Below, in pieces: positions 24,563 through 33,913 of a stretch of DNA of 64,000 nt. The notes under the pieces are model-generated. The model was not told the origin of the DNA and did not search any database. It saw only the letters and a program-made list of their open reading frames with translations. Position 1 is the first letter of the stretch. Each line of letters starts with the position of its first letter. Origin of the DNA: Terriglobia bacterium (GTDB lineage Bacteria; Acidobacteriota; Terriglobia; UBA7540); NCBI GenBank assembly GCA_030041095.1, contig JASHON010000029.1:1-64000 (forward strand), given 5' to 3'. Made by a program: the position numbers and the translations under genes.

Positions 24563-27073
24563 TTACGGGCGGGTTGCCACCTTCAAGACCCTGCCGGGCG
24601 CATATCCGTGGTCCAGGAATGATCGATCAAACCAACAAAGATAGCCATAGGAGGCAAGAGCTACCAAGTCGATGTCGCCATCCCCATTCCAGTCGACGGC
24701 GTTCACAAAAACCTCGTAGGGAAGGAGCATATCGTCAGAAACCTTTACGTTGCTTAAGCCCTTAGCCGGCGGGCCAAGTATGAGGCGTTGGGCTGGCAGG
24801 AATTGCGGGGTACCTGCCCTTCCCGTATTCAGGATGACGTAGGCCGTGTGGCTACCGACGATTACGTCTGGCCAGCCGTCCCCATTCCAATCGGCAATTG
24901 TCGGAACCAACCGGGCGCCCACGTCGGCGATCAGGACCGGCTTGGCGAAAACTGGCTTCGGGCCCCCTGTGAGATTCCGATAAAAGCGGACCTTCCCGTA
25001 GGTGTCGCCGACAACGAGATCAACTTTGCCGTCTCGGTCGAAATCGGCGGCTGCAACAGTCGTGCGAGCTCCCTGAAGCACGTCAAAATTCCATGGGTGG
25101 TCGGGAGCAGGACCAACCTTGATAGGATTGCCATCTTCGGTCGTTAGTCTGATGCCCTTTGTATCGAAGCGGATATCGTTCCGGCTACTCAAATTGCGAT
25201 GGAAGTAAACCCAACCTTGGTGAGTGCCGTACAGTAGGTCAAGCTTGCCATCGCTGTCCAGATCGGCCACATATGTAAACGTCCACGGATCGCCATAGGG
25301 AGACTTGTGATGAACCGTTTCGCCCGGCCCGAGGAATGTTTGCGACGGGCCAAAAAATTCGGGGTTTCCTTTGTTCAAATTCAGCCGGACGTTAAAGCCT
25401 TCTACCAGATCCGGATGACCGTCCCTATCCCAGTCCATGATCTGTGCTCCCCACCCATAGAGTGGCGCGGTATGCCACTTTCCCGGGAGTGGCGGCGCAT
25501 ATTCCCACAGTGGTGACGATTGGGTTCCGACGTTGAAATAGAGGGAGAGGTCTGTATCTCGCGCGACAACTAAGTCGAGCAATCCGTCGCCATTGAGATC
25601 GACAGCACGAGGCGCGGCTAGTGAGCTAACCGGGAATTTTCCCTTTACCGGAAACTTTTCCTTGGTGAACGTGGGTTCTGTCTTCGTTCCAATATTTCGG
25701 AAATAGTAGAGGAAGTTTTCGCTGGAGGCGGAATCGGCTCCTTGGGCAGTCTCCGGCATGTCTCCGGATATGATATCGATGAGCCCGTCGCCGTTCACAT
25801 CTGCAGCAGTCGGCGCGGCCGCCCAACCCACGTGAATGGGCTGCCCATCCGCTTCAAGCGGACCTACGAAGTGAAGGATCGGCGTGTGGTCATCATTCCA
25901 TCCTCTGTTCTCAAAGAAATAAATCCTCCCGGTTACGTAGCCGCCCGCGAGAATATCCACGCGTCCGTCACCGTTAATGTCCGCCGCAGTAAGGACAGGA
26001 TGATAATCAGTCTTATAGATGTCTCCATAGATTCTTGGCAGCACGGGCTTGTAGGGCAATTGAAACGGATTGCCGTCGTCAGTGTATATCAGCCCCTTGT
26101 ACACAAGCCTTGGTTCTGCGTTTGAACCGATGTTCTTATACCAAACAGCCCGGTTCCACTCTGCGCCGCAGACCAGATCTTGCACTCCGTCACCATCCCA
26201 ATCGATCACGAGCGGCGTCGCGCTGAATCCTACGTCGAGTGGTTTCCCATCGTCGGTAAACATCAACTTGGAGTAGGGGTAGTAGGGCTTGTGTTTCGTG
26301 CCGCAGTTCGGATACCAGACAATACCTCCGATCTCTCCACCCACCAAAATGTCGACAAGGCCGTCACCGTTCCAGTCGGCAACATCACATCTGCTGAGCA
26401 GCAAGCCGTGTGTGTGCGGGGCAACCTGTTCGGTCCTTTCAGTACCATCACCTATGAAGCCCCGCCGCGGTAAGCGATCTGGCTCTTTCCCGGGCGGCAA
26501 TAAGTCGAAATAGACAGCGTAAAAGGAAGGCTTGGTTCCTCGTTGGGTGTGAATCCAGGCCAGGTTTCCAGCATTCCAATTCCCCAACGTCTCGTAAAGA
26601 TAACCCCAATTCCGCTCGGGCAAATAATTCAATGCGCCCGTCTGGGGATTGATATCGTCAACGACCTCCGGGAAATGCTCCGGAATTGAATCATCGTACC
26701 AGCGATACGGAATCTCCCACGGCGCGTGCGCATATGCCCATTTGCCGTAATTGATTGGCTCACCGCCACCAGGGTCATACTCCTCCACCTCGATAGAGGC
26801 GACATCGATCTTCCCTTCAACTCCTACACGGATCCGAATTTCTTCGCTCGCAAGATGAATTCTCGCAGGCATTTCATCGTAAGCGCGTCCTTGCAGGTCG
26901 ATAGGGTCAACACTGACTAAGACGCGGCACTTCCCCTTGCCGACCCACGTCGGCCCATCCGAATTCGCCGCTAAGGCTTTGTCGATTCCAAGCAGTGTCG
27001 TACTTCCAACGCCGAGGGCCGCGAGCATGGATTGCAACGCGGTGCGCCGACGGCACTTCGTGATTTGTGTCAC
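24563..27073 (-). CDS. Tat-exported FG-GAP/VCBS beta-propeller protein
   Basis: An 836-residue exported protein: an RRRTAL twin-arginine-type signal in the first 40 residues, about 150 residues of unassigned N-terminal region, then at least ten FG-GAP units with DxDxDG calcium loops (for example DWNGDGLVDILVGG, DINGDGRVDILAGG, DFDRDGKVDLVVGD). Such propellers bind glycans or proteins at the surface. GTG 27073 is chosen because GGGAGG lies 7 bases upstream; the frame runs 11 codons further. It follows the TonB receptor by 68 bases and is likely cotranscribed with it. Confidence 0.83.
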   Translation of the reverse strand: MTQITKCRRRTALQSMLAALGVGSTTLLGIDKALAANSDGPTWVGKGKCRVLVSVDPIDLQGRAYDEMPARIHLASEEIRIRVGVEGKIDVASIEVEEYDPGGGEPINYGKWAYAHAPWEIPYRWYDDSIPEHFPEVVDDINPQTGALNYLPERNWGYLYETLGNWNAGNLAWIHTQRGTKPSFYAVYFDLLPPGKEPDRLPRRGFIGDGTERTEQVAPHTHGLLLSRCDVADWNGDGLVDILVGGEIGGIVWYPNCGTKHKPYYPYSKLMFTDDGKPLDVGFSATPLVIDWDGDGVQDLVCGAEWNRAVWYKNIGSNAEPRLVYKGLIYTDDGNPFQLPYKPVLPRIYGDIYKTDYHPVLTAADINGDGRVDILAGGYVTGRIYFFENRGWNDDHTPILHFVGPLEADGQPIHVGWAAAPTAADVNGDGLIDIISGDMPETAQGADSASSENFLYYFRNIGTKTEPTFTKEKFPVKGKFPVSSLAAPRAVDLNGDGLLDLVVARDTDLSLYFNVGTQSSPLWEYAPPLPGKWHTAPLYGWGAQIMDWDRDGHPDLVEGFNVRLNLNKGNPEFFGPSQTFLGPGETVHHKSPYGDPWTFTYVADLDSDGKLDLLYGTHQGWVYFHRNLSSRNDIRFDTKGIRLTTEDGNPIKVGPAPDHPWNFDVLQGARTTVAAADFDRDGKVDLVVGDTYGKVRFYRNLTGGPKPVFAKPVLIADVGARLVPTIADWNGDGWPDVIVGSHTAYVILNTGRAGTPQFLPAQRLILGPPAKGLSNVKVSDDMLLPYEVFVNAVDWNGDGDIDLVALASYGYLCWFDRSFLDHGYAPGRVLKVATRP

Positions 27074-27141
27074 AAATAGGCCTCCCTCTCTCCCGTAAAC
27101 TGACACTTCATCAGATACTGGTTGCGCGGCCAGTAGGCTAG

Positions 27142-30100
27142 CTAGAACGTGAGCGTCAGCCCAAGCTGAATGTCGCGATTATTCGCTGCCCGCGTGAGAG
27201 TTGCTCCTGACGATGTATTGAAGAAATAATTGCCAGGAGGCGCCTGCAGTTCCAAGTGATTTAAGGCGTTGAAGAACTGGCCCTGAAACTCGAGACCCAC
27301 CCGCTCGGTGATCTGGAGATGTTTTTCGAGCTCGAGGTCTCCATTATCCATTCCAGGGCCGAAGATCACATTTGGTGACGCATTCCCCTGGAAATCGATT
27401 TCTTCGGCTTCGCCCGTCACGGGATTAGTATAAGTTTTAGGAGCCTGAGTCACGAAGCAGTTGTAGTTAAACCAGTGATCTGCATCACGCTGGCTTCCCG
27501 ACAAGCTTCCATTGCATACACGGTTGGGAAGGTAAAGTGATGTGCTGTAGACTGTAAACGGCTGCCCACTTTGGAGCAAGATGATTGCCGACCCCTCCCA
27601 TCCGCCAAGAACCTCGTTCAAAGAATGGCCCCAGCCACTTCCCCATTTCTGGCCATGCCCGAAGGGCAGCGGGTAAGTCGCGCTAAAGCTCAAATGTTGT
27701 GGGACGTCAAAATCGGCATTTGTCATCATCCTGCTTACGATATTGCCTTGTGGCGTTACTTGGGTGACAAGCGCCTCATTGGTATCGTCGTTGGACATAT
27801 CAGTTAGGGCGTGGCTCCAAGAGTAGTTCGCCATAAACCACACTCCGTGCGACGCTTGTTTTGTTAAACTCACTTGCAGCGCGTTATAGAAGGAACTGAA
27901 CCCTTTTTGTCGGAGACCATAGGTGGTGAGATTCGGATTCGCAGCAATGACCTTGTTGTACAGCGCTTCGCTATAATCCTGGACGGTCGTAGGACCATTC
28001 AAGTTAATCCCGTGCGTGCCAACCCACCCTACGTCTAGAAGCAATGTCCGGGAAAGTGCCTGATCCAAAGTAAAGTTGTACTGTTCCAGATAACTAGTCG
28101 GATAGTAGGGCGTAGTGGGAAGGAAATATCCTAGGCTCGCGCCTTGCTCGTAGTTCAACCCGTACGGTTCCTGACTGAGTGGCACGAAGTGTTCCTGACC
28201 GTCAAAGAGAGGGTTACCTGGCGCAATTGAAGGCGCCCATTCGCCGGCCCCTGGGTATAACGAGAAAATGCCAGCGAACGGCTGCACCCAGCCGTCATAA
28301 GTAGTATCGAAGGCGTTCTCGCTGTTATAAAATATGCCATATCCTCCCCGAACCACCGTCTTATCACCTTTGAAAGGTCTAAGCGCGAAACCGACCCTGG
28401 GAGCCACGTCGGAGTAGTCTGGCTGGTGATCTTCGCATGGACCTGTGTCCTCATACTTAATCGTCATGAGCTTTAGCAGATTCTGAGGCGCGGACGCGCA
28501 ATAATTAGGCAGGCCGGAATTGAAATCAAGCGTCACCATCTCACCATCGTCTATCTGGAAGGGAGCCTCGTAGTCATAGCGGAGTCCCAGCTCCAAATTG
28601 AGCCGCGGAAGCACCTGCCAGTCATCCTGGAAATAGCCGGCAAATGCGTTGCGGCTAAAAGGCATTGGTTTGCCGCCGCCCAGACCCACATCCAGGAGAT
28701 TAGGCATCCCAGTAAGAAGGTCTGTAAAGGTAGAACCGGTCTCGCCGTAAATATCTGCATAACCAGGATATCCATCAAGCAGGCCAAAATAGTCCTCGGT
28801 GTTCCCCGAGTCATAGGCCCACCAATAGTGCTCACGCCGCATGTCGGCTCCGAACGAAATGTCATGCTTTCCCCTGATCCAAGTAAAGACATCGTGGGCA
28901 TAATCGGTATGTTGTCGGTGATAGAGAGGCCCGTCACCTCCGATCGTGAAGGTATCGTATCCTTGGGTGTACATGAGCACTCGAGGAGTAATCGAGTTGA
29001 TCGGCGCATACATGCCCCACGCGGTCCCTTGGTTAGGGTATTCGAACTGGTCGCCTTCGAAGTCCCACATATAGCTGAACACTAGGCTGTTCATTAGAGT
29101 AGGTGAAAAGATATGGGTATAGTTGACGGTCATGGTGGTGTCGTCCTCGTCGGCAAGGGTGTTGCCATACACCGTTTGGGCGGGATCTACGTCGTTAAAA
29201 TTGTCCCGGTCCAAGGTCCCGAAGAGGGTGTTCTTTGCGTTGATATCATAGTCGATTCTCGGCAAGTACTGATTTGTGCTATCTGAGCCTTCCTCGAACT
29301 GATGTAGGTTTAGAAAAGGTGCGTCGTAATTCGGGGTGAATTTGTCCCAGATGTTCATTAGAGTTCTTCCGACTGGGGTCACTAGGCTTTGAGGGAGAAC
29401 GTTGCCGGCAATGGCTTGGCCCGTAAGAGGGTTCGTGAGGACTGTGGGCTCGCCCGACCATGGATTGACCGTGCCGTTGACGTCGCCATTTGCTTCGGCT
29501 GTGGTGGGCGCGAAGCCAACAACGAGCGATCCGGGCGTTACTTCTCGCAGCTTTTCTAGGGTGAAAAAGAAGAAAAGCTTGTTCTTCTTGATAGGACCTC
29601 CGATGCTTCCGCCAAACTGGTTCCACAGATAATTTGGCAGTTCGCTTCGAGGCTCGTTAGCGAAGGGGGGGAGTGAGTCGAGTGCCTTGTTACGGAAGTA
29701 CTCGTACAAGGAGCCGTGAATTGCATTGGTCCCAGAATTGGTAACGGCCATGACCACAGCGCCGCCAGCCCGTCCGTACTGGGCGGAGTACATGTTGGTT
29801 TCGACGCGGAACTCTTTGATGGCGTCCAACGCAGGAGAAGAAACAAGGGTGTTATAATATGCATCCGTGCTGCTAGCGCCGTCGAGTAGAAAATTGTTGT
29901 AGGTGTCTCGGGCTCCGTTGAACGATACCTCGACGCCGTGGTTTGTCTCGGCGCCTTCCTTCACGTTATCGGTCAAAGCACCGGGGACCACCGTTGCGAG
30001 TTGGATCCATTCACGGCCGTTCAGAGGCAGGTTATTCATCGCATCTTCTGGGATTACCGCGCTTCTGGCTGCCGTGGAGGTGTCGACTGGAGCCGCGGTG

Positions 30101-30462
30101 CCAGACACGGTTATGCTTTGCTCGGTGCTTCCAACTGTCAAGCGAACGTTTACGCGTAACGTCTGGCCCACCGACAACGACAGGCCTGTTACGACTGTTT
30201 TTCGAAACCCGTGGGCTCCAGCGGTAACAGAATAACTTCCAGGAATCAGAAAGCTGAGCCTGAAGGTCCCCACCCGGTTTGTCGTCACCTCCTGCGAGGC
30301 CCCCGTTTCAGTGTTCGAGACTACTACGCTTGCTCTGGGAACAGCCGCTCCCGACGGGTCCGTGACGGTTCCCACTATCGCCCCTTGATTGGCTGTCTGC
30401 GCCGGAGCCAGACTAGCAGCAAGCATAACAATGGAGATCATCAGAATTCTCTTTGCAGCCAT
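27142..30462 (-). CDS. Oar-type TonB-dependent outer-membrane receptor (first)
   Basis: A 1106-residue protein with a signal peptide (residues 1-22, ending APAQ), a carboxypeptidase-regulatory-like domain (about 25-105: GAIVGTVTDPSGAAVP), a plug (LPLNGREW, FLLDGASSTDAYY) and a long beta barrel ending in phenylalanine (GLTLTF). Such receptors are characteristic of Acidobacteriota and take up oligosaccharides or peptides. ATG 30462 has GGAGGAG 6 bases upstream; the 26 codons before it cover the operator and are not coding. It is the first gene of the leftward operon with the FG-GAP and sialidase-like proteins. Confidence 0.92.
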   Translation of the reverse strand: MAAKRILMISIVMLAASLAPAQTANQGAIVGTVTDPSGAAVPRASVVVSNTETGASQEVTTNRVGTFRLSFLIPGSYSVTAGAHGFRKTVVTGLSLSVGQTLRVNVRLTVGSTEQSITVSGTAAPVDTSTAARSAVIPEDAMNNLPLNGREWIQLATVVPGALTDNVKEGAETNHGVEVSFNGARDTYNNFLLDGASSTDAYYNTLVSSPALDAIKEFRVETNMYSAQYGRAGGAVVMAVTNSGTNAIHGSLYEYFRNKALDSLPPFANEPRSELPNYLWNQFGGSIGGPIKKNKLFFFFTLEKLREVTPGSLVVGFAPTTAEANGDVNGTVNPWSGEPTVLTNPLTGQAIAGNVLPQSLVTPVGRTLMNIWDKFTPNYDAPFLNLHQFEEGSDSTNQYLPRIDYDINAKNTLFGTLDRDNFNDVDPAQTVYGNTLADEDDTTMTVNYTHIFSPTLMNSLVFSYMWDFEGDQFEYPNQGTAWGMYAPINSITPRVLMYTQGYDTFTIGGDGPLYHRQHTDYAHDVFTWIRGKHDISFGADMRREHYWWAYDSGNTEDYFGLLDGYPGYADIYGETGSTFTDLLTGMPNLLDVGLGGGKPMPFSRNAFAGYFQDDWQVLPRLNLELGLRYDYEAPFQIDDGEMVTLDFNSGLPNYCASAPQNLLKLMTIKYEDTGPCEDHQPDYSDVAPRVGFALRPFKGDKTVVRGGYGIFYNSENAFDTTYDGWVQPFAGIFSLYPGAGEWAPSIAPGNPLFDGQEHFVPLSQEPYGLNYEQGASLGYFLPTTPYYPTSYLEQYNFTLDQALSRTLLLDVGWVGTHGINLNGPTTVQDYSEALYNKVIAANPNLTTYGLRQKGFSSFYNALQVSLTKQASHGVWFMANYSWSHALTDMSNDDTNEALVTQVTPQGNIVSRMMTNADFDVPQHLSFSATYPLPFGHGQKWGSGWGHSLNEVLGGWEGSAIILLQSGQPFTVYSTSLYLPNRVCNGSLSGSQRDADHWFNYNCFVTQAPKTYTNPVTGEAEEIDFQGNASPNVIFGPGMDNGDLELEKHLQITERVGLEFQGQFFNALNHLELQAPPGNYFFNTSSGATLTRAANNRDIQLGLTLTF

Positions 30463-30522
30463 TGTTTCTCCTCCAGAAACGATTTGGTGTTGGCATGTGG
30501 TAGTGGCCAGCCCACACAACCG

Positions 30523-30534
30523 ACTGCCGACAGT
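30523..30534. promoter_or_regulatory. GntR-type operator, TonB promoter
   Basis: ACTGCCGACAGT differs by one base from the core of the 9241-9256 palindrome, with an overlapping GTCGAC at 30533-30538. It lies immediately after the -10 element of the leftward promoter, so a bound protein would block initiation. Confidence 0.55.
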
Positions 30535-30543
30535 CGACACATA

Positions 30544-30572
30544 CGTATACTCCTTGGAAGGTCGATTGTCAA
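30544..30572 (-). promoter_or_regulatory. Sigma-70 promoter of the TonB/FG-GAP/sialidase operon
   Basis: On the minus strand TTGACA (30567-30572) is followed after 17 bases by TATACG (30544-30549). The predicted start near 30537 falls in the operator. This is the strongest -35/-10 pair in the island. Confidence 0.65.
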
Positions 30573-30825
30573 GCCTCTCCTCAATAGATTTTTTGCATTG
30601 ACACCAGTATCCAATTCGATTGCGGACCGACTAGCCCCTGCGCGGACGATCACAGCGCGAACAGGGACTTCCTGGCCTCTGACCATTCGCTTACGGGGGT
30701 CACAGACGCGTCAGGGGGCACCCCTCCGAGTTGACTTACCTCAAATCAACCTCGCTCGGAGCAGGTCGTGGATTGGCAAGACCGACAGACACCGACAAGA
30801 CATCCTGCCCGGTCTAAATAACTGC

Positions 30826-30855
30826 TTGCAAGCTTGATGGCGTTGGTGGTATCAA
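30826..30855 (+). promoter_or_regulatory. Possible promoter of the SSS symporter gene
   Basis: TTGCAA (30826-30831) and TATCAA (30850-30855) are 18 bases apart. The pair is weak, but its predicted start near 30862 again falls at the operator that follows (30860-30875). Confidence 0.35.
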
Positions 30856-30859
30856 TTGT

Positions 30860-30875
30860 CGTCTGTCGACGGTAT
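30860..30875. promoter_or_regulatory. GntR-type operator, SSS symporter promoter
   Basis: CGTCTGTCGACGGTAT matches the 9241-9256 palindrome at 12 of 16 positions and keeps the CTGTCGAC core. It ends 4 bases before the symporter ATG at 30880. Confidence 0.5.
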
Positions 30876-30879
30876 TAAC

Positions 30880-32406
30880 ATGAGCTACCGATTTTCACCG
30901 CTAGATTGGACGATCCTCATTTCCTATTTGGCGGCTGTCGGTACCATCGGAAGCCTGTTCTATCGCAAACGGTCGTCAAGCCCTGAGTACTTCTTGGGCG
31001 GACGGAGAATGAGCGCGCTGCCTGTCGCTATATCGCTCGTGGCCGCCGATCTGAGCGCCATCAGCTATATGGGCATCCCAGCATGGACCTACGAAAAAAA
31101 TATCGAACTCTTCCTCTCCACATGCGCCTGCTTGCTTGCTGCTCCGGTGGTCATGTATCTCTTCATGCCCTTTTACTCCCGGTTCAAGCTTTTTACTGGG
31201 TATCAATATTTGGAACGCCGGTTCGACCTCAAAACAAGGTTTCTGGGGGCACTCCTCTTTTCATTCTTGCGAGGAGCGCACATCGCGATTGTCATCTACA
31301 CACCCTCGATCGCCCTTAAAGTAATTACGGGCCTCCCTCTTTACGTTTGTGTTCTGATTATCGGGCTTCTGACGACAGCCTACACCACGCTTGGGGGAAT
31401 GAAGGCCGTCATTTGGACGGACGTGATGCAGTTTTCCGTTCTGATGCTGGGAACAGGAATTATTTTCTACTTGTCTCTTACGCGAATTCCCACAAGCTTC
31501 GTGGGAGCCTATCAGATTGCCAAACAAGCAGGACTCCTGCACCTTTTGAACTTCTCCCTCGATCCAAGCCAGCTAACGAGCGTATGGGCAATGCTGATCG
31601 GAGGCACGTTCTTGATCCTATCGACATGGGGTACGGACCAGGCATATCTGCAAAGGTATTTCACAACCAAGTCGCTTAAAGAAGGAAGGCGGAGCATCCT
31701 GATGGATGCTCTCATCGCCGTGCCGGTCGGGCTAGCCCTGTACCTGATCGGAGCAGTGCTGTACGTTTTCTATCACTACCACCCCGACCGCCTGCGCGGA
31801 TTGCCGTCGCCGGATGCAATTCTGCCCTTTTTCGTTGTGCATGAATTGGGAGGTGCGCTCTCGGGCCTTGTGATTGCATCAATTTTTGCGGCCTCGATGG
31901 CTGTGATGAGCGCCGGCATCAACTCTCTTACAACAGTGACGTCGATCGACTTCTATCAGCGCCTGTTCAACCCCCAAGCAGAGGATTCACACATCGTGTT
32001 AGTTGGCCGGTTGGGAACAGTCGGATGGGGAATGGTTGCGACGATTGGTGCGCTCTTCGTCGGCCGTCTAGGGTCAGTTGTCAACGCCTTCAACCTGATC
32101 AACAGTTTTCTCGGAGGGCCAATTCTCGGAATGTTTCTGTTGGGAATGTTAACTCGACGAGGCAGAGGGACAGGGGCAGTTCTGGGCGGAGCAGTGGGAC
32201 TGCTCATCGTGAGTTTGCTCCAATGGAGAACTTCGGTGTCGTTTTACTACTTCGCCTTTATCGGTTCAGTGGTCACATTCGTCACCGGCTACGCCTTCAG
32301 CTTGCTTGGCCCCGCTCCGAACCTTGCGGAGTTGTCAGGATTGGTGGTCGGGCTCGACGTTCCGTCGATCGCGAAAACGGCCTCGCAATATGTCGAAACA
32401 AATTAA
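30880..32406 (+). CDS. Sodium:solute symporter (SSS/SLC5 family)
   Basis: A 508-residue inner-membrane transporter with about 13 hydrophobic helices. Family hallmarks are EYFLGGRRMSALPVAISLVA, GTDQAYLQRYFTTKS and the SAGINSLTTVTSIDFYQR segment of the sodium-site helix. SSS members import sugars, sialic acids, amino acids and carboxylates with sodium. Location beside sialidase-like genes suggests uptake of the released monomer. ATG 30880 is preferred over an in-frame TTG at 30856 because the latter lies in the operator. Confidence 0.92.
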   Translation: MSYRFSPLDWTILISYLAAVGTIGSLFYRKRSSSPEYFLGGRRMSALPVAISLVAADLSAISYMGIPAWTYEKNIELFLSTCACLLAAPVVMYLFMPFYSRFKLFTGYQYLERRFDLKTRFLGALLFSFLRGAHIAIVIYTPSIALKVITGLPLYVCVLIIGLLTTAYTTLGGMKAVIWTDVMQFSVLMLGTGIIFYLSLTRIPTSFVGAYQIAKQAGLLHLLNFSLDPSQLTSVWAMLIGGTFLILSTWGTDQAYLQRYFTTKSLKEGRRSILMDALIAVPVGLALYLIGAVLYVFYHYHPDRLRGLPSPDAILPFFVVHELGGALSGLVIASIFAASMAVMSAGINSLTTVTSIDFYQRLFNPQAEDSHIVLVGRLGTVGWGMVATIGALFVGRLGSVVNAFNLINSFLGGPILGMFLLGMLTRRGRGTGAVLGGAVGLLIVSLLQWRTSVSFYYFAFIGSVVTFVTGYAFSLLGPAPNLAELSGLVVGLDVPSIAKTASQYVETN

Positions 32407-32756
32407 ATTCAGCACTTGCATTTCACCGGCACCGCTCGTGAGAGCAATGCTTTCAAAAGACTACGAAGGGAAGAACGAACCCAGCTAAGAATCCTACAAG
32501 GTGAATTTCGAGTGATGTCGGAGTATATCGGAAGCCTACTTGCGATCTTCGCGGAGCTCGCTCTTCGCTGGATTAACGCTCTAATCCAAAAAGTCGAGGA
32601 TGACCCGCGTTTCTCTAGTCAAGAGCACCGAAATGAGGTCATTGATACGTTTGAGCGCGCCTGACAGATTTACCTCGATCTGCCTCGTCAGGTTCGCAGC
32701 GGTCAAGAGTCCGCCGCGAGTTGGTAAATGGTTTTCCCGCTTGATCGGAGACTTGA
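32407..32756. other. Intergenic region with a possible short ORF
   Basis: A 350-base gap between the symporter and the first of four sialidase-like genes. An open frame from ATG 32515 to 32664 would encode 49 residues with an amphipathic helix (SLLAIFAELALRWINALI) and an acidic tail, but it lacks a clear ribosome site. No terminator or operator palindrome was seen, so readthrough from the symporter is possible. Confidence 0.35.
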
Positions 32757-33866
32757 ATGTCAATCAATATTGAGGTAGTCGCTACAGATATTGTTTATCG
32801 CAATCCCAAACCTCACCTCCGGAGTATCGTTGCCTATCATCCTTCGTTGGTCGTGCTGTCAGAGCGAGAATGCCTCGCCACTTTTGACGTGGGTGATGCC
32901 GTCGAGTCGATGGATTACCACACGGTCGCGGCACGATCAAGCGACGGCGGCAAGAGTTGGCATCTGGAACGCGCTCTGTTGCCCCAACCACTCGCCGGAA
33001 CCACTCATACAATTCGTACGAGCCAGCTCGGAGATGGTTCTCTAATCGGCTTCGGCGCCTACTTCCTACGCAACAACTCCGAGGAAGGGCTGATCAACCG
33101 AAAAACTTCCGGTCTTGTGCCGACCCCTCTGTTCCTGATTCGTTCCCAGGACGGAGGTCGTTCATGGACAAATCCGGAAAACGTCGAGCCCCCTCTCTTC
33201 GGCCACTCGTGGGAATTGTGCCACCCGATAACCGAACTCCGCGGAGAACGATGGATGGCTCCTACATCTACTTGGCGCGGTTGGAGTGGTGAAAATCCAT
33301 CAGGCGAGCAGACGGTGGCATTTCTGAGTGACGACCGTGGGAAAAGCTGGCCGAGTTACGGTCTGATTTTCGACGGAAGGCAAACTGGGAGGAGCCATCT
33401 GGAAGTTTCCGCAGTGGAACTCAACGACGGCCGGATTCTTGCGGTCGCGTGGGTTTACGACTTGGCAACCGGCAAGACATTTCCGAGCGAATATGCAATC
33501 GGTGAGACGCGCGCCCAAACTTTCAGCCCGGCGAAGCTAACGGGATTCCGTGCCCAGACGTGTAAAGTGCTCGTTCTACGTGAGGGTCAATTATTTTGTG
33601 CCTTTCGAGACTGTGAGCGACCCGGACTTTGGGGCTGCGTTGCACGGCTGGAAGGCGATGAATGGGTGAACATTTGCGAAGCGCCGCTCTGGCAGGGAGC
33701 CGAGTCGGGAATGCGAGGCCGGAGGAGCAGTGCAGAAGAATTGGCAGCGCTGAAGTTTGGATACCCTAGCATGAAACAGGTACCGACAGGAGAAATCCTG
33801 TTGCTCTTCTGGTGTCAGGAGAACTGCGTCACGAACATTCGTTGGCTTCGGATCCGGATCGGATAG
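32757..33866 (+). CDS. Sialidase-like BNR propeller without signal peptide
   Basis: A 369-residue six-bladed propeller with Asp boxes SSDGGKSW, SQDGGRSW and SDDRGKSW. The N-terminus has no signal sequence, so it may act in the cytoplasm, unlike its neighbours, or use an unrecognised export route. It lacks the C-terminal beta-sandwich domain of the larger paralogues. CGGAG lies 6 bases before the ATG. Function may be hydrolysis of an imported oligomer; this is inference. Confidence 0.78.
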   Translation: MSINIEVVATDIVYRNPKPHLRSIVAYHPSLVVLSERECLATFDVGDAVESMDYHTVAARSSDGGKSWHLERALLPQPLAGTTHTIRTSQLGDGSLIGFGAYFLRNNSEEGLINRKTSGLVPTPLFLIRSQDGGRSWTNPENVEPPLFGHSWELCHPITELRGERWMAPTSTWRGWSGENPSGEQTVAFLSDDRGKSWPSYGLIFDGRQTGRSHLEVSAVELNDGRILAVAWVYDLATGKTFPSEYAIGETRAQTFSPAKLTGFRAQTCKVLVLREGQLFCAFRDCERPGLWGCVARLEGDEWVNICEAPLWQGAESGMRGRRSSAEELAALKFGYPSMKQVPTGEILLLFWCQENCVTNIRWLRIRIG

Positions 33867-33913
33867 CTCTGCTCGAGGCTATCCATACCTTCGGGAAGGA
33901 GAAAAACAGGTCA

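Noticed and set aside
30856-30879. TTG start for the symporter
   Set aside because: It falls inside the predicted operator and transcription start; ATG 30880 begins the first helix correctly.
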